NCBI RefSeq assembly: GCF_026624755.1
Contig: NZ_JAPMXC010000001.1
Span: forward strand, 1,770,365-1,834,364
Origin: Robbsia betulipollinis
GTDB lineage: Bacteria; Pseudomonadota; Gammaproteobacteria; Burkholderiales; Burkholderiaceae
Direction: 5' to 3'
DNA: 64,000 nucleotides
Under the pieces are notes generated by a model. That model worked only from the letters and a program-made list of their open reading frames with translations. It was not told the DNA's origin and did no database searches. Each line of letters starts with the position of its first letter. The first letter of the stretch is position 1. The translations under genes were made by a program, and so were the position numbers. Below are positions 63,788 to 64,000 of this stretch, piece after piece.

Positions 63788-64000
63788 GACTTCGGCAAGG
63801 GAGCGCGCCGCGTAAATCCGGGCTTTCCTGTCCTTGTCAATATCTTCAATCTATTGGAGACAACGGTTGATAGTACGCCGTATGGGTCGTGAACGTCCAG
63901 CAATGTCAACCTGGAAATTTGTTACGGGACAACACGGTAAATCTCAAAAACGTGCTTAAAATGTGCGCTTCGCCCAGCGCTTCATTTCAGCGCGCGAAAC
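63788..64000. other. upstream region of rpoH to the window edge
   Basis: Moderately AT-rich, non-coding. On the minus strand TTGACA occurs at 63835-63840 and 63905-63910 and may be -35 hexamers of rpoH promoters, but no convincing -10 is found at 16-18 bp. No gene is seen before the right edge. Confidence 0.5.

Overview
The window is a GC-rich stretch of a betaproteobacterial chromosome, most likely from Burkholderiaceae. The gene content and order support this: recC-recB-recD, glnK-amtB, the Acidithiobacillus-type gshA beside gshB, EIIA(Man)-ptsH-ptsI, ctpA, gpmA, rhodanese-grxC-secB-gpsA-trmL, a long cytochrome c oxidase assembly operon, and rpoH. Nearly everything is ordinary chromosomal housekeeping. 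I see no insertion sequence, integrase, phage gene, CRISPR array, rRNA or tRNA. The genus is an inference; no sequence in the window names it.

Layout. Bases 1-2245 hold minus-strand genes: a truncated alpha/beta hydrolase and a three-gene set I do not recognise. Bases 2519-12842 are the plus-strand recCBD operon, each gene joined to the next by an ATGA overlap. Bases 12885-17189 hold a TauE/SafE permease, a scar of LysR and aldehyde dehydrogenase remnants, a DUF3100 membrane protein, a DUF1810 protein and a flavin reductase. Bases 17233-28112 carry a chemoreceptor, an unknown protein, three MFS transporters, an SMR pump, a thioesterase, an NDH-2 dehydrogenase and OmpW. Bases 28621-34351 carry argC, a PEBP-family protein, an orphan response regulator, pyrE, a DUF481 barrel, a TlpA-like protein and a lipoprotein.

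Bases 34352-34780 form an unusual non-coding region with two DnaA-box-like sites and four dyads. It is followed by comM, ubiK, glnK-amtB (with a sigma-54-type promoter and a long leader), gshA-gshB and the PTS genes. MoeB/ThiF, CtpA and GpmA lie on the minus strand up to 47929. From 48060 the plus strand runs through rhodanese, grxC, secB and gpsA. TrmL and ComF are on the minus strand, then a BioC-like methyltransferase. The cox operon follows: DUF2244, ctaC, ctaD, a small assembly protein, DUF2970, ctaE, then (beyond a terminator and a minus-strand DUF2909 gene) surf1, a SCO-like protein, ctaA, ctaB and sco. The window ends with rpoH on the minus strand and a perfect CIRCE operator upstream of it.

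Four things stand out. First, the cox operon lacks ctaG (Cox11) at the place where relatives carry it. Second, short tandem repeats with 9, 12, 14, 15, 19 or 20 bp periods recur across the window, several in frame inside recB, recD and the bioC-like gene. Third, the 34360-34563 region is densely structured and looks like a DNA or RNA control element. Fourth, rpoH appears to be under HrcA/CIRCE control, linking two heat-shock circuits.
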